In this document: positions 1 to 10,865 of the stretch, one piece after another | Layout: each line of letters starts with the position of its first letter | Numbering within the stretch: position 1 is the first letter of the stretch | Assembly (NCBI GenBank): GCA_933228895.1 | Contig: OW121856.1 | Location: forward strand, 111,637,027 to 111,701,026 | DNA from: Platycnemis pennipes | Lineage: Eukaryota > Arthropoda > Insecta > Odonata > Platycnemididae | Length of the DNA: 64,000 bases | Direction of reading: 5' to 3' | Notes under the pieces: generated by a model | Database searches by the model: none | What the model was told of the DNA's origin: nothing | Seen by the model: only the letters and a program-made list of their open reading frames with translations | Translations under genes and position numbers: made by a program

Positions 1-210
1 TATTTAAGGAAGGACGAGCTGGATGAGGGAGTTGAATACCAGGTGGAGCGTATGAGGGAGCAGAACACCAAGTATGGGAAATACTTGGTGGCTGAAATTA
101 TCTTCGGGGGGAGGCGCAGGAGCATATTTTTGCCTAAAAAGTTCCAGGCCACCCCCGAAGAAATACAAAAATTTAACGAAAACAGTTGGGGGAGACTTTA
201 TGTATTCTAA
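1..210 (+). CDS. C-terminal 69 codons of an unidentified small protein
   Basis: Frame 1 is open from the left edge to a TAA at 208-210. The readable protein is charged. It has a central NTKYGKYLVAEI stretch, then a basic GGRRRSIFLPKKF segment, and ends SWGRLYVF. The alternation of a conserved NTKYG turn, a beta-like strand and FLPKKF resembles small OB-fold-like proteins that I recall as common in arthropod genomes and in some DNA-virus or Polinton-like contexts. That resemblance is pattern memory only. The start lies outside the window and no intron signal can be judged. The AT-rich DNA after the stop would serve as a 3' UTR. Confidence 0.45.
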   Translation, partial: YLRKDELDEGVEYQVERMREQNTKYGKYLVAEIIFGGRRRSIFLPKKFQATPEEIQKFNENSWGRLYVF

Positions 211-690
211 AGAAAAATAACATCATTGTGTTAAAATAAAATTATTGTTTCATTTATTCCTCTACATCCATAAACGACAGAGATATAAAAAATAAGTTTT
301 TTAAATAAAAATAGTTTTTTCCCAAAAGAAAAATATAAAAAAAGTTTTTTTTCAAAAGAAAATTATAAAAAAATAAGTTAAAAAAAAGTTTTTTTTCTTT
401 TTTTTCAATAGAAAAATATAAAATATAAGTTTTTTTTTCAAAAAAAGTTTTTTTTTTTCAAAATAAATTTTTTTTATATTTTTGTTTTGGTGCAATAAAA
501 TTTTTGCTAATAGTTAACTTTGCTATTAGTCAAATAGGTAAGGGTCTTTGTACGTGGTCTTAAGGTAATATCATCTATAATGCTATCGATAGATTCATAA
601 GGTTCTCTTATAGAAATAGTATAATTTTAAAAACTTAAACACCTAAGCCTAAGAACCTATGTGGTTGCTTGAAGATACTAAGTTACTATT
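211..690. other. AT-rich non-coding DNA with poly(T)/poly(A) runs
   Basis: No gene is seen. From about 285 to 490 the DNA is a series of T8-T10 runs alternating with A-rich blocks of the form aaaatataaaaa, so it is low complexity. The rest is ordinary AT-rich sequence. Confidence 0.6.
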
Positions 691-863
691 GAGAATTATA
701 AAAAAATCCGAATGCTCATAGGGATAGCGAACGGTTATAGTCACCTGGTTTCAGCATTCTCACGTTCGAAGATTATAATATGAAAATTATAAAAAATCCG
801 AATGCTCATAGGGAGAGCGAACGGTTATAGTCACCTGGTTTCAGCATTCTCACGTTCGAAGAT
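691..863. repeat. 90-bp direct tandem duplication
   Basis: A block with core tccgaatgctcataggg at about 707 recurs exactly 90 bp downstream, at about 797. Copy 1 is about 691-773 and copy 2 about 781-863, each ending cacgttcgaagat. The copies differ at only a few positions, for example gggatagcg against gggagagcg, so the duplication is recent. No coding potential is supported. Confidence 0.85.
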
Positions 864-1129
864 CTCGTGAAGTAGCCTACACGGTGTATTAGATGGACCG
901 TTGACTGAGAAATAGTTCCTCAGCCGCTGGTACCAAATGGCTGGAGGATCGGCCTTATATACCCATCGAGGGCCTTGAAAATCCGAGAAGTTGAATATAG
1001 AATGTTTAGTTGTTTGAGAATTATGTAACAAAAGTTGTCAATTAAATATTCATTCATAAATCATTTATTTACCAGCTTAATATCAATCAAATAGCTAAAA
1101 TATCACTTAAATAGCTAAACCATGAAGGA

Positions 1130-1425
1130 TTCTGCAACAGAGATCTCAACGAGGATTTCAATCACTGCCAGATTTAAAATTAAAGTCGTGGCGGTTCGTG
1201 AATTGTACGACGGAGGTCGTAAGCAATCGTAAGTTGAGATAGTTCGAGGATTGAACAACAGAGGTCGTTGGTTAACCACCGCCAGATTTAAAATTAAAGT
1301 CATAAGTCGTAATGGTACGACAATTGAACGACAGAGGTCGGAAGCCATCGTAAGTCGTGATGGTTCGGGGATTGAACAACAGATGTCGTTGTATATTCAC
1401 CGCCAGATTTGAAATTAAAGATACA
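1130..1425. repeat. Three imperfect copies of a repeat of about 117 bp
   Basis: The motif gccagatttaaaattaaag occurs at 1167, 1281 and (one mismatch) 1402, spacings of 114 and 121 bp. Between the copies, versions of cgtaagtcgtgatggttcg and gattgaacaacagaggtcg recur. It is an old, diverged minisatellite. The open frame on the minus strand is a by-product of the repeat. Confidence 0.75.
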
Positions 1426-2555
1426 ATCATAAATCATTTATTTACACGCTTAATATCACTTAAATTGCTAAAACGTTAAGAACTTAATTTACCTTAAATA
1501 AAATTGTCTTTCGAGTGCAATTATCAAATTTAGTATTAATGAGTAATTAAAGGAAATAATTACACTCTAATTACTTTCGTTTTGGGTTGGGTTGGGTGGA
1601 GTCGAAAAATTAACTGTGCTAGAACTCTGCTGCTCAATCTGGATCACCTTGGGTTGGGTGGGGCAGTTAATGACGTCATCAATGTGCCAGTTCATGTTGG
1701 GCGTGGTTGGGTTGGGCGTGGCTGTTAATGACGTAACGTGACGTCATCATTGCGCCAGAAGTCCGTTTTCACTTCTACTGGAGAAAGTGCACAGTTTTGC
1801 ACACTTAAATTTCACCATGTTGGTGTACTTTTTTTGTTTATCACGTGTTAAATACTGGTGGTTCAATTTCGAATTTTAATGTTATGTCAAGGATATTTTC
1901 AATGAAAAAGATCCACTGCTGTAATTGTAACCTCCATTTGGCAGCTACAGCCAAATAAAAGATTTTTGTGTGCATATCTACCTTTCCTTTGAGTACACAT
2001 TCCTATCGATCTATTTTCAGAGTTATTGCCGCTTCATAAATGGCTGGTTATGACTGCGATTGTCTGCACGAAGGTTATGCATAAATATCGAGTGTAAAGT
2101 AAAGCAGTCTTGGAATAGGAAGTTGTGCAAACCTCATTTACCGCGAGGATTGAGTGAATTGCCTGAATAGCCATTTCATATCTACCCGTGTGCATGCGAA
2201 ATCGGCCAATTGTGCTTGAAATGTTGCATTACTTGTCTAATTTTTCTTTTTTCCTATTCCGGAATGCTTTCCTTCACGCCGAAGTTTGAAAAGTTGAGCA
2301 AAAAAGAGAAAAGATGAATAATATAGAGAAGAAAGAATTATGAAAAGTACAAGTAATGACATCTAACGGTGATTTGAGGAACTATCTGCGCTCCAATGCT
2401 GAAATTGCCTTTAAACCTCCACTAGTTCGGGGGAGCAAATTTAGGGTAGCTAGTGGTCTCTGCTAGGTTGAGTTTCACCTCTCAACCCAACATAGGCGAT
2501 CTTTTTACTATGGGAGATGACGCGCCCTGTTAAGGACCGTCTGTAACTCGCTTGA
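1426..2555. other. Non-coding; GGGTTGGG-rich patch with two TGACGTCA palindromes
   Basis: No gene is recognised. Between about 1575 and 1760 the + strand is rich in gggttgggt and carries a duplicated block of the form gttaatgacgt. Two perfect 8-bp palindromes TGACGTCA, the consensus of a CRE/ATF site, lie at 1671-1678 and 1739-1746. They could be regulatory or simply part of an old repeat. The remainder to 2555 is unremarkable. Confidence 0.4.
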
Positions 2556-3060
2556 CGTTCGATACGGGAGTTCACCTACGAATTTATTCAAGGAAATGAG
2601 CAAATATATCAATGGATACTGTATTCTAATGGTTACATTACTATTTTTATTGAATGCACTGCAAACTGATATACCTTATAACGCAATGGGGTGAGAATTA
2701 GATTTACAATGACATTATTTCTTATCGTTCAATTCGGGAGTTCACCTATGATGTTTATTCAAAGAAATGAGCAAATATACCGATGGATACTGTATTCTAA
2801 TGGTTACATTACTATTATAATTGAATGCACTGCAAACTGATATACCTTATAACGCAATGGGGTGAGAATTAGATTTACAATGACATTATTTCTTATCGTT
2901 CAATTCGGGAGTTCACCTATGATGTTTATTCAAAGAACTGAGCAAATATACCGATGAATACTGTATTCTAATGGTTTAATTAGTATTATCGTTGTATGTA
3001 CTTCAAATTGATATACGTTATAATGAAATGTGGCGAGAATTTGCATCAAATTGTTTTACA
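2556..3060. repeat. Tandem repeat with a period of about 170 bp, three copies
   Basis: gggagttcacctA/Tg begins at 2566, 2736 and 2907, periods of 170 and 171 bp. Copies 1 and 2 are nearly identical through gagcaaatata, tggatactgtattctaatgg and gatataccttataacgcaatgg. Copy 3 decays after about 2970. The period is close to that of many satellite monomers and of nucleosome spacing. Nothing suggests coding. Confidence 0.85.
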
Positions 3061-3260
3061 CTCAAAGTATAGGTAAACGCTGAAACATAATGCATCAGAT
3101 CGCGTAACGAGGCATAGCTCGCAACTATTAATGCGTCAATCTATTGATTAGTTTACAAGCACCACTCTTTCAACAGGCTTCTTAAAGGATTTCTATCGAG
3201 TTTTATACAACCATAGAATTGTACTCCGCATAAATTCTTTGCAGGGCGCTCTCACTTTAT

Positions 3261-3420
3261 CGACAGCGGTGGTCGAGTGGGCTAAGGAGTAGTAACAATA
3301 TTTTGACGAATGTTCGATTCCGACCATGACCAAATTTTTTTGCTTTCGAATACTTTACAGCATGGCTGTTAGATGCTGATCCCGTACGTTTACGGCAGTA
3401 ACAACAACACATTTTTATTT
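3261..3420 (+). repeat. Possible tRNA-like SINE head (pol III A and B boxes)
   Basis: tggtcgagtgg at 3270-3280 fits a tRNA A box of the Ser/Leu type. gttcgattc at 3312-3320 matches the B box consensus GWTCRANNC exactly. The spacing fits an internal pol III promoter. The sequence between does not fold into a clean cloverleaf, so this is not called a functional tRNA. The following T-rich run and unrelated tail would suit a SINE body. Only one copy is in the window, so the call is tentative. Confidence 0.35.
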
Positions 3421-4795
3421 TAAAACTATTTGCTGGATTTCCAATCAACCCCTTGAGAGACATTCGAGGCGAATTTCGGGACTGTGATTACGGGGAAGAG
3501 GCTTCACATGCTGACAGGCTTAATATGGTTCGATGACAAGGATTACTCTAATGTAAAGCAAAAGGTTTCATACTTACCATGCCCAAATGGAAATTCAACA
3601 TTAGGTATCAACAATTTAGACAGTGACTTCTCTTCGTAAACTATATTGAACGTATGATGCTCTTACACAAATGTAATCCTTTTGCATTGTGAATGAGTAG
3701 ATGAAGAAGATGTATCGATTTGTTATCTACCAATACTTGAGCTTGAAAACCATGACTGATGTGTAAAGGCTTTACATTTTAAATGCTATGCTTAAGTACA
3801 AGAAATGGAAGGCTTATACTCTTGGCTGCTATTGCTGCAGAAGGAAGGAGGGTCATATTCCCATTGTTATGCTTGTCATGCTCGATGCTATAGGTTAACC
3901 ATATTTAATGCATAGAATGAACGATAAGTTTAACTATTATTATAATGTTAAATTGAGGAATAGATGGAATGAATTATGCCACCGTAAGCTGTATGCATGT
4001 TAAAACATGGGACTTTTAAACTACATCGTCAAAAATATTAAGTACTGTCAAATATAATTATAAACATTTTGCTCACTGACCTTTTATTTAGTGAATTTCG
4101 TTTCTGTCCATTTTATATGATGGTATGAAACAAGGCGATTAGATAGCACGATTAACAGCATCAATATTAATGGTTTTGTGTCGTAACTAACAATGCAGCA
4201 ACAATTACGGGAGTAATGAAAGCCAACAATCAAATTAAATCTAGATAAAATTCTGAAATTAAATATTCACGTTTGTTTTAAAGTGGTTGTAAATATTTAC
4301 TTCGTGATCTCAATGTTGCGGTTTGGGGTTATCGTTCGTCATTTGTTAGCATAGATCTTCTGCTGTTTCCTCTGCAACGTCACACAACGTCACCGATGTA
4401 CGATAACTCCCCGAAGACAGCCGAAGCTTATCGAACGAAAGCAACGCCTGAACCGTGATAGCACGTTAGACAGCCTCCATCATTTCGTTCGATAGTGGTA
4501 TCGTACGACATCTCCTATCGGCGGAAGTTCCCTAATAGACACCCAGCTCCAGGCAGCTCCAGATAGTTCGGAAGTTCGCCACCACAGGCCGAAACCACGG
4601 CGAAGGTGGGGAGGGGAAGGAATTGTGGGGAGGGGATGGAATGGAGGAGAGGGGAAGGGTATTGTGGAGAGGTGATGGAGGGGAGGTAATGTTGAGCAAG
4701 GTGTCAGAGAGAGATGACCTTGCAGTCTCAAATCGTGAGCAGTGTTAGGGAATAGATAATCCTAGAGCTCAGAGTCGCCTTGGAAGTTAAGTTAC
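3421..4795. other. No recognisable feature
   Basis: No gene or repeat is recognised. A purine-rich ggggagggga tract at about 4605-4690 is low complexity and creates a spurious proline-rich minus-strand frame. Confidence 0.5.
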
Positions 4796-4816
4796 AATAT
4801 ATATATATATATATAT

Positions 4817-4867
<51 letters not shown>
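4796..4867. repeat. (TA)n microsatellite
   Basis: Almost pure TA dinucleotides with a short tgtgtgtg interruption. The tract stops abruptly at the left end of the candidate LTR at 4868, and AT-rich simple sequence resumes at 6354 on the other side. Confidence 0.9.
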
Positions 4868-4870
<3 letters not shown>

Positions 4871-6353
4871 GACGGGACGGGTTCGAAGCTTCTCGACCCA
4901 GACGACTCGCCGCAGTCCTTACGCCTCTGAGGAGCCCCTTTCCTTCGTCCCGACGCCCAGCCCACCTAGGACTTTCCCTTACGGGAAATGGTTCCGGGAA
5001 AACAAGGATGTCGCGACCGTTGTCGCGTGTTGAGAAGGGCGCCACCCAGAAACCGCAGCGTCGAGCTAGCTCAATTGGAAAGCAAGGACTATTATTTACT
5101 GTTTCAAGGGACGGGGATCTTAAGCGCAGAATGGCAGTGGCAGCACATATGACGCGAGTACCATAAGGATTGCGCGGAGCGAAATAATGAACGTCTGACC
5201 TTTTTACGGATGGTACAAATGACATTTATTCACTTTAAGAAAGCACAAAGTGAACACCAAATCACACAAAGGAAATAATATGATGGAAAAAAATGAATAC
5301 ACAAAAATAACACTCTATAACTACGCGAAACAAATATCCTATGACCTAATGAGGGATAGTTGATTTGGCTGGATGAAACATAGATCAGCAATAGCAAAAT
5401 TATACCCTTGAATGCACAAAACTTATCTTCCTAAAGAAATTACAGGTTCCTCGTCCCTATTCAATCACAAGGTATTTGGTGGACGGGAAAATAATTATAC
5501 AAAGAATTACGTCCGATACGGGACTAAAGTGAATACTTCGGGGAAATTAGTCTGATGACCTTGGGATTTTAATGATAACCAATTCCATTATCGGCACTTA
5601 ACACACCACTTGTGAGCGGTGCAGGTGGATGAAAGTTATGAACTTCTGAGGTTGCCGTGACGCGCTTACGAGACAGTTCAGACGGGAAAATATGGACGGG
5701 AGAGAAATACTTATAGCGATGATGCGGCCTGGTCACTACGCGACGTCTGCTCCGTCGCCAGCGAATCGAAGACGTTGACACATCCGTTGAGGGTCCACCA
5801 ACGCAGCAAAACGCCTCCTCTCGACGTATATCTTGCTTCCTGGCGTTGGGACCGCACCCCTTCCAGCAGGCGCCGGTATCAGCGTACGCGTCCTTTTCCC
5901 CTGTTCCTCCGTTCGCCTCCCTCTGCTCCAGCCGTATCGCTTACTCTCCGTCCTCGACCAATTGTCCGTTCTCCGTCCGCCTCGAGTTCAGTCTCCGCGC
6001 GCACCCTGGCACGTTCTGTCTACCACACCCCGCGTCTTTCTCTCCTCTGCCCTTCATACACCTCCTCCACAGCTTGACCCCCCTCTCACGTGATTTTCAT
6101 TCAAATTCGCCAATAGCAATTCTGCTCACGCACCACCAATCACGTTTCTCAACACAAAGTGGCGTGATTCCGACCGTTACACATAGTATATTTTAATAAA
6201 CCCACCAAAACAGCACTTGACTAGTCGTAGTACTATAAGGTCAGCGATCACCCCGCCCCGCACAACGGAAATCCCATACGGGACGTAAAAAAAATGACAA
6301 GCGCGGGAGGCGCGCGTAACTCAAAATAAGGGAAGACCCGTCTGTCCGTCACA
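4868..6353. mobile_element. Candidate solo LTR, 1,486 bp
   Basis: The segment starts TGTGACGG and ends CCGTCACA, an 8-bp perfect inverted terminal match of the TG...CA type expected for LTRs. The similarity continues imperfectly inward (gacgggttc against gaagacccgtc). It is flanked on both sides by ATAT (4864-4867 and 6354-6357), which could be a 4-bp target duplication but is weak evidence in a (TA)n tract. Inside are a C/T-rich block (5775-6080) and several short open frames with no recognisable protein. No second LTR, primer-binding site or pol is seen. A non-autonomous DNA transposon is the alternative. Confidence 0.5.
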
Positions 6354-6428
6354 ATATAAATATAAATAAATAAATAAATATATATATACACATACATACA
6401 TTATGCAATCAGAGAAAAACAATGAGGT
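6354..6428 (-). repeat. Simple-repeat tail 3' of LINE fragment E1
   Basis: (AAAT)n and (AT)n repeats directly follow, on the minus strand, the stop codon and short 3' UTR of E1. They look like that element's 3' tail or its AT-rich target. The stem-loop found at the 3' ends of the other LINEs is absent here. Confidence 0.5.
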
Positions 6429-6690
6429 TTAAATTTTATTGAATAGTCCTGTCTCTTTCAGAAATAAAATAACTCTGCTTAAAACGTTAGGGTCGTCTCC
6501 TAGGACGGATTTTAGCTCTCCCCCCAAGTTTAGTTGCGTTCGGAAGTCACGGTATTTGTCACACCCCGTCCAAATGCTGAGAGGACAGTCGCAATCGTCA
6601 CACTGAGGTGGTAGTTTCTCTTCCGTGAATAGGAATGAGTGGGTCAGAGGGCAATGCCCTATCCTCAAACATGTGATGATGTCATCGTCG
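6429..6690 (-). pseudogene. E1: C-terminal tail of LINE ORF2 (post-RNase H Cys/His region)
   Basis: The minus-strand translation has ITCLRIGHCPLTHSFLFTEE, then paired cysteines in QCDDCDCPLS, and ends LFLKETGLFNKI with a TAA at 6431-6429. This matches the last ~85 residues of ORF2 in J and G. It is family I-like, since J ends KETGLFNKL. The homology stops near 6690, where LINE E2 begins on the opposite strand, so E1 is heavily 5'-truncated. The HILTEC motif is degraded (WTGCDKY). Confidence 0.75.
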
Positions 6691-6894
6691 AAGATCGCGT
6701 CCGCAGTTTGTGTGGCAGAGCCCAAAAAATCAGAAACCCATACCGCTGGTCACACGAGCTCATCCCCATCCGATGAGGAGGTGGCAACTGCAGCGGATGT
6801 GGAACAAATTCTAAAGAGCCGAAAGAAAGCAGGGGAAGCCCAGGATCAAATGATCCTAGTCCCCTTAAAGTTTATAACACTACTATCAACCGTC
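6691..6894 (+). pseudogene. E2 ORF1 C-terminal remnant
   Basis: The segment reads SSPSDEEVATAADVEQIL followed by a basic stretch. This parallels the ORF1 tail of Y (NSEEEIVSESEVEKF at about 42.1 kb). The RRM-like region and CCHC knuckles are missing because the copy is truncated. The frame runs without a stop into the ORF2 start at 6895, so ORF1 and ORF2 are in one frame in this copy. Confidence 0.6.
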
Positions 6895-9800
6895 ATGGCT
6901 GTATCTATGCAATGGAATTGCAATTGTTTATACCGCTACATAGAAGAGTATAAGCTTCTAATCTAAAATTTTAATCCCGCGCTTATATTTCTTCGAGAAA
7001 CACTCCTCAAAGTGACCGATAATTTCACAGCGAAAGAATTTCAGGGTTTTAGACTGGACGATGTCGATGGCAATAGGGCACGAGGAGTGGTCGCACCCTT
7101 AATCAGGGAGACCCTTTACACCTCCCTAGTGAATTTAAGGACACCGCTTCAGGCTCTCGCGGTCACCACTGCCACTCCGGAGGTAACTACTTTCTGCAAC
7201 GTTTACCTACCCGAATGGGACCCAGCTACCAGACGAAACCTGGAAAATCTAATCAGACAACTTCCAAGACAGTTTGTCTTACTTGGAAAGTTTAACGCAC
7301 ATAACACTCTGTGGGGTGATTACACAAGCGATTTTAATGGCCGGGGTCATCTTTTAGAAAAGGTTTTTAATGACTTTAACCTCGTTCCAATAAAGGACAA
7401 AGAAAATACACATTTTAATGCCTTCAGCGGAGGATATTCCTCCATAGACCTATGGATTACCACCGAAACCATTGCCCCTCTCTTTACATTAGAAGTCCAT
7501 GACGATCTCTGTGGAAGCGAACATTTCCCCCTCTTCATTAGAAAACCGACGAACGCTCGCCAATTTGATTCTCCCAAAACATGGCTTATCAGGAAAGCAA
7601 ACTGGGCGAATTTTAGATATAATTTCAATTTTAAATTTGACAGTACCACGTCAGCGCCACGAAATATGGAGGTTCTAACAAACAGTATACTCGACGCAGC
7701 GACAAATAGCATTCCAACATTCTCTGGAACTCCTCGTCGTCCCCCATTCCCATGGTGGAACGAGGAATGTGCGGAGTCTATGCGTAAACGTAAAAAAGCC
7801 TTGCGCATATTCAGTAGGTTTCCAACCTCCAATAATCTTGCGGCCTTTAGGCGCCTTCGAGCCAGGGCCCGGCAAGTTAAACGTGATGCCAAGAAGTCCT
7901 CATGGAGGAAGTACGTTGCGAGCATAAACCATCGAACTCCAGTTGCACAAGTTTGGAAAAAAGTAAAATCAATCATGGGCAAACAAAACTCCTCTTCAGT
8001 TTCAGACTTAAGAGTGAACGGGACAATTATTTCGTCCCCATCTGACATTGCAGAGGCTTTCGGTACCCATTGTACCGCAATGAGTGCAACTGACAGTTTT
8101 AACCCTTCCTTCAAACTCACAATACAACTTTCGGAAAGACATCTTTAATGTTGCAGAGGAGAGAGTCGTGGCTACTTACAACTCTCTATTTACGATGTGG
8201 GAGCTTTTGTCTGCAATTGAAGATACATCACCAAGTGGTGAACTGATCCACAACTCCTTTTTTAGGAATCTGCCAGATTCACATATTACAGAGGTACTCA
8301 GCAGTTTCACACGAGTTTGGACTGAAAGGGTCCTACCCGAGAACTGGAGAGAATCCTTAATAACTCGCATACCCAAACAGGGTAAGGAAAAGTCACACCC
8401 TAGTAGTTATCGCCCAATTTCCCCGACCAGCTGCATGTGCAAACTGCTAGAAATGATGGTCAACAGACGCCTAATGTGGAGCCTGGAAAGCCGCAACCTT
8501 CTGTCAAACATCCAATGTGGCTTCCGACGAAGCAAGTCGACGCTGGACCACTTGGTAAGGATCGAGAACTACGTCCAAGATGCCCTACTCTGTCGACAGT
8601 ATGTCTTGGCAGTCTTTTTCGATTCGGAGAAAGCCTACGACACCACGTGGAGGTACAAAATTTTACAACAGCTATAAGATTGGGGTTACCGAGGTAATCT
8701 TCCCATATTCGTGATTAACTTTTTAAACAATCGCTCCTGTAGAGTTAGAGTAGGGAACGTGGTATCAAAACCCCACGTACTGGAGAACGGTGTTCCTCAA
8801 GGCTCCATTCTCAGCGTAACTTTATTCGCCATTGCAATAAACAGCGTTGTGGACTGTGTGACAACACCCGTGATGGGCTCTCTCTTCTCTGATGACCTGG
8901 CAATATTTTGCCGGTCATCCACAATGCCTACTGCCGAGAGGCAGATCCAATTGACCTTAAACCGTCTCCATAAGTGGTCCCTGGAAAATGGCTTTCGATT
9001 CTCGGAAGAAAAAACTAAATGCCTGCACATACATCGGCGAAGAAACATATTTCATGGGCCAGATCTAAAGCTTGGCAGTCATAGGCTACTATTCGTGGAT
9101 ACACATCATTTTCTAGGTGTTATATTTGAAAAAAAAAATTGGATTAGCGGGAGCACATACGGAGTACCAAAAACGCATGTACCAAGGTTTTAAATATATT
9201 AAAAATTTTAAGCAGATCCTCGTGGGGTGCCGACAGGACCACCATGCTTTATATATACAGGGCACTAGTAAGGTCATGACTAGAATGCGGCAGTTTTGTG
9301 TATGCTTCTGCGCGTAGCAGCTACCTTAAACCCATCAATTCCGTACATAACTCTGGTTTAAGACTGGCGGCTGGAGCATTCCGAACTAGCCCAGTTGCTA
9401 GTATATATTCTGACGCCGGAGAACTTCCCCTGGAGGTTAGAAGGAACATTTTGATGAGCAACTATATCTGCAGCATTTTATCGTTACGGAACCATCCATG
9501 TTTCAACTACTTTTTAGACCTCGATTTTTAGACGTTTTTAATGTTCGACCCAGGGCCTTTACTAAGCCTGTCGCCGTTCGTTTTAAAAATCTCACTGACG
9601 ATTTGGGCATGGAATTTCCCAAGATATATCCAATAGAAAATTTTAAATATCCTCCATGGCAGCATCCCCAGTCGCAGTGCTTGGTAAATTACTTGGGCTT
9701 CAAATCTAATATCACCCCAAGCGAACTACGAGTCAGAGCAATGGAGGAAATAAAGAATTTCGAGACGCACGGAAAAATTTATACCTATGACTCCAAAAAT

Positions 9801-10589
9801 GATTCCGCATGTGGATGCGCCTACGTATCACCAGACGTAGGCTCAGCGCCCTTCAAGTTACACCCATGGTGCACTATCTACACGGCGGATTTATTCACGA
9901 TCAAAGTTGCGCTGGACGCCATAATAGTAAGGAATAAAAAATTTCTGATTTGCTCAGACTCCAAAATTGCGATTCAAGCCATTCGTATTGGCTGTCCAAC
10001 TCATCCCTTGCTCCAAAACATTCTATCCACCATCATGTCGCTTGACGCCAAAGGAGTAAGTGTCAGGTTTCTCTGGTTTCCAGGCCATGTTGGTGTTCAC
10101 GGGAACGAAGCAGCGGACGCATTGGCAAAAGAAGCCCTCAATAAGGAAGAAATTAATTCAACGACTCTCCCGTATTAGGACCTAAAACTATACTTAATGA
10201 ATTTATTCCTCGCCATTTGGAACACGACTTGGCGCAACACAATATCGAATAAGTTGCGCCACATAAAGGATAACACATGAGCCTGGAAGTCTTTGATCCG
10301 GGACAACAGACGGGAGGAGGTAATAGTCACAAGGCTCAGAATCGGACATACAGGCTTGACTTGGGACTACAAGTTCCTTCTCTCTATGGAGAAGGAACCT
10401 CCAATATGCACAGACTGTGATTCCATTTTAACGGTAAAACATATACTGACAGACTGCACAAAGTACCAAGATATCCGGAACCGTCTCTAAATGTCTGGAG
10501 AACTAAAAACTATTTTGGGTGATAACCCAAAGGAAATTGACAAAGCTCTAACGGTCCTCCGCGAGAGCAATCTCATCACAAATATATGA
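6895..10589 (+). pseudogene. E2 ORF2: endonuclease-RT-RNase H polyprotein, decayed
   Basis: The start is at 6895 (MAVSMQWNCN, matching the Y start MFLTIQWNCN). Order: APE endonuclease (about 6895-7600), linker, RT (FFDSEKAYD near 8630, VPQGSILSVTLF near 8790, FSDDLAIFC near 8890), RNase H (TYDSK, TADLF, CSDSK and GNEAADALA, 9780-10140) and a Cys/His tail (10380-10490). The stop TGA is at 10587-10589. Length, 3,695 nt, is close to the 3,702 nt of intact family I ORF2. Several frameshifts and stops break it. The endonuclease is further damaged: GDFNAH reads GKFNAH and SDH reads SEH. RNase H has TADL where other copies have TAEL. Confidence 0.85.
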
Positions 10590-10704
10590 CCAGATTTTCC
10601 CATTTAATACGTTACACGCATGGTATACTGTGTATAGACAGACCTATAATCTCAAATGAATGAAATGTTTTGTAATAAGTGATATTCAGGTATAAGCATG
10701 CGAA

Positions 10705-10735
10705 GGTGCGGTATGACCTAAGTTGTCGATGCACC
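10705..10735 (+). promoter_or_regulatory. 3'-terminal stem-loop of E2
   Basis: GGTGC...GCACC closes a loop containing atgacct and gtcga. The same closing stem and the same two loop motifs occur at the 3' ends of X, B, G and J. By analogy with other LINEs it is a likely recognition site for the element's RT (inference). Confidence 0.65.
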
Positions 10736-10865
10736 TTAAACCAAACCTACCTACCTTTGTTAGGGGCATTCGTCCCTACACCCGGTTTAGACGCCTTATC
10801 CGGTTTGGCAGATTTGCCTTGCGTCTTACTCTCTAAGGAGTAGGTTACTGTGGTCTGTGGGTCTA

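Larger units (their letters stand above)
6691..10756 (+). mobile_element. LINE E2, family II, 5'-truncated in ORF1, plus strand
   Basis: This is the only long LINE on the plus strand. It contains the ORF1 C-terminus, a near-complete but decayed ORF2, a 3' UTR with the family stem-loop (GGTGC at 10705-10709, GCACC at 10731-10735), and a tail of accta-type repeats ending near 10756. It directly abuts minus-strand E1 on the left and minus-strand E3 on the right. No target duplication is visible at either edge. Family II membership rests on the ORF1 tail and on RT signatures shared with X and Y (SCMCKL, AYDTTWR). Confidence 0.8.

Noticed and set aside
2556..3060. CRISPR array
   Set aside because: Units are contiguous 170-bp tandem copies with no repeat-spacer alternation, and the DNA is eukaryotic.
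3261..3335. Functional tRNA-Leu or tRNA-Ser gene
   Set aside because: A and B boxes are present, but acceptor and anticodon stems do not pair and no anticodon loop is clear.
4728..5225. 165-codon minus-strand frame
   Set aside because: It contains a long (YI)n run from the TA microsatellite and crosses the LTR boundary.
5775..6196. Overlapping plus-strand frames up to 116 codons in the candidate LTR
   Set aside because: The region is C/T-rich and open in all three frames, with no motif.
7347..8120. 257-codon minus-strand frame inside E2
   Set aside because: It is antisense to the endonuclease/RT frame of E2 and has no recognisable motif.
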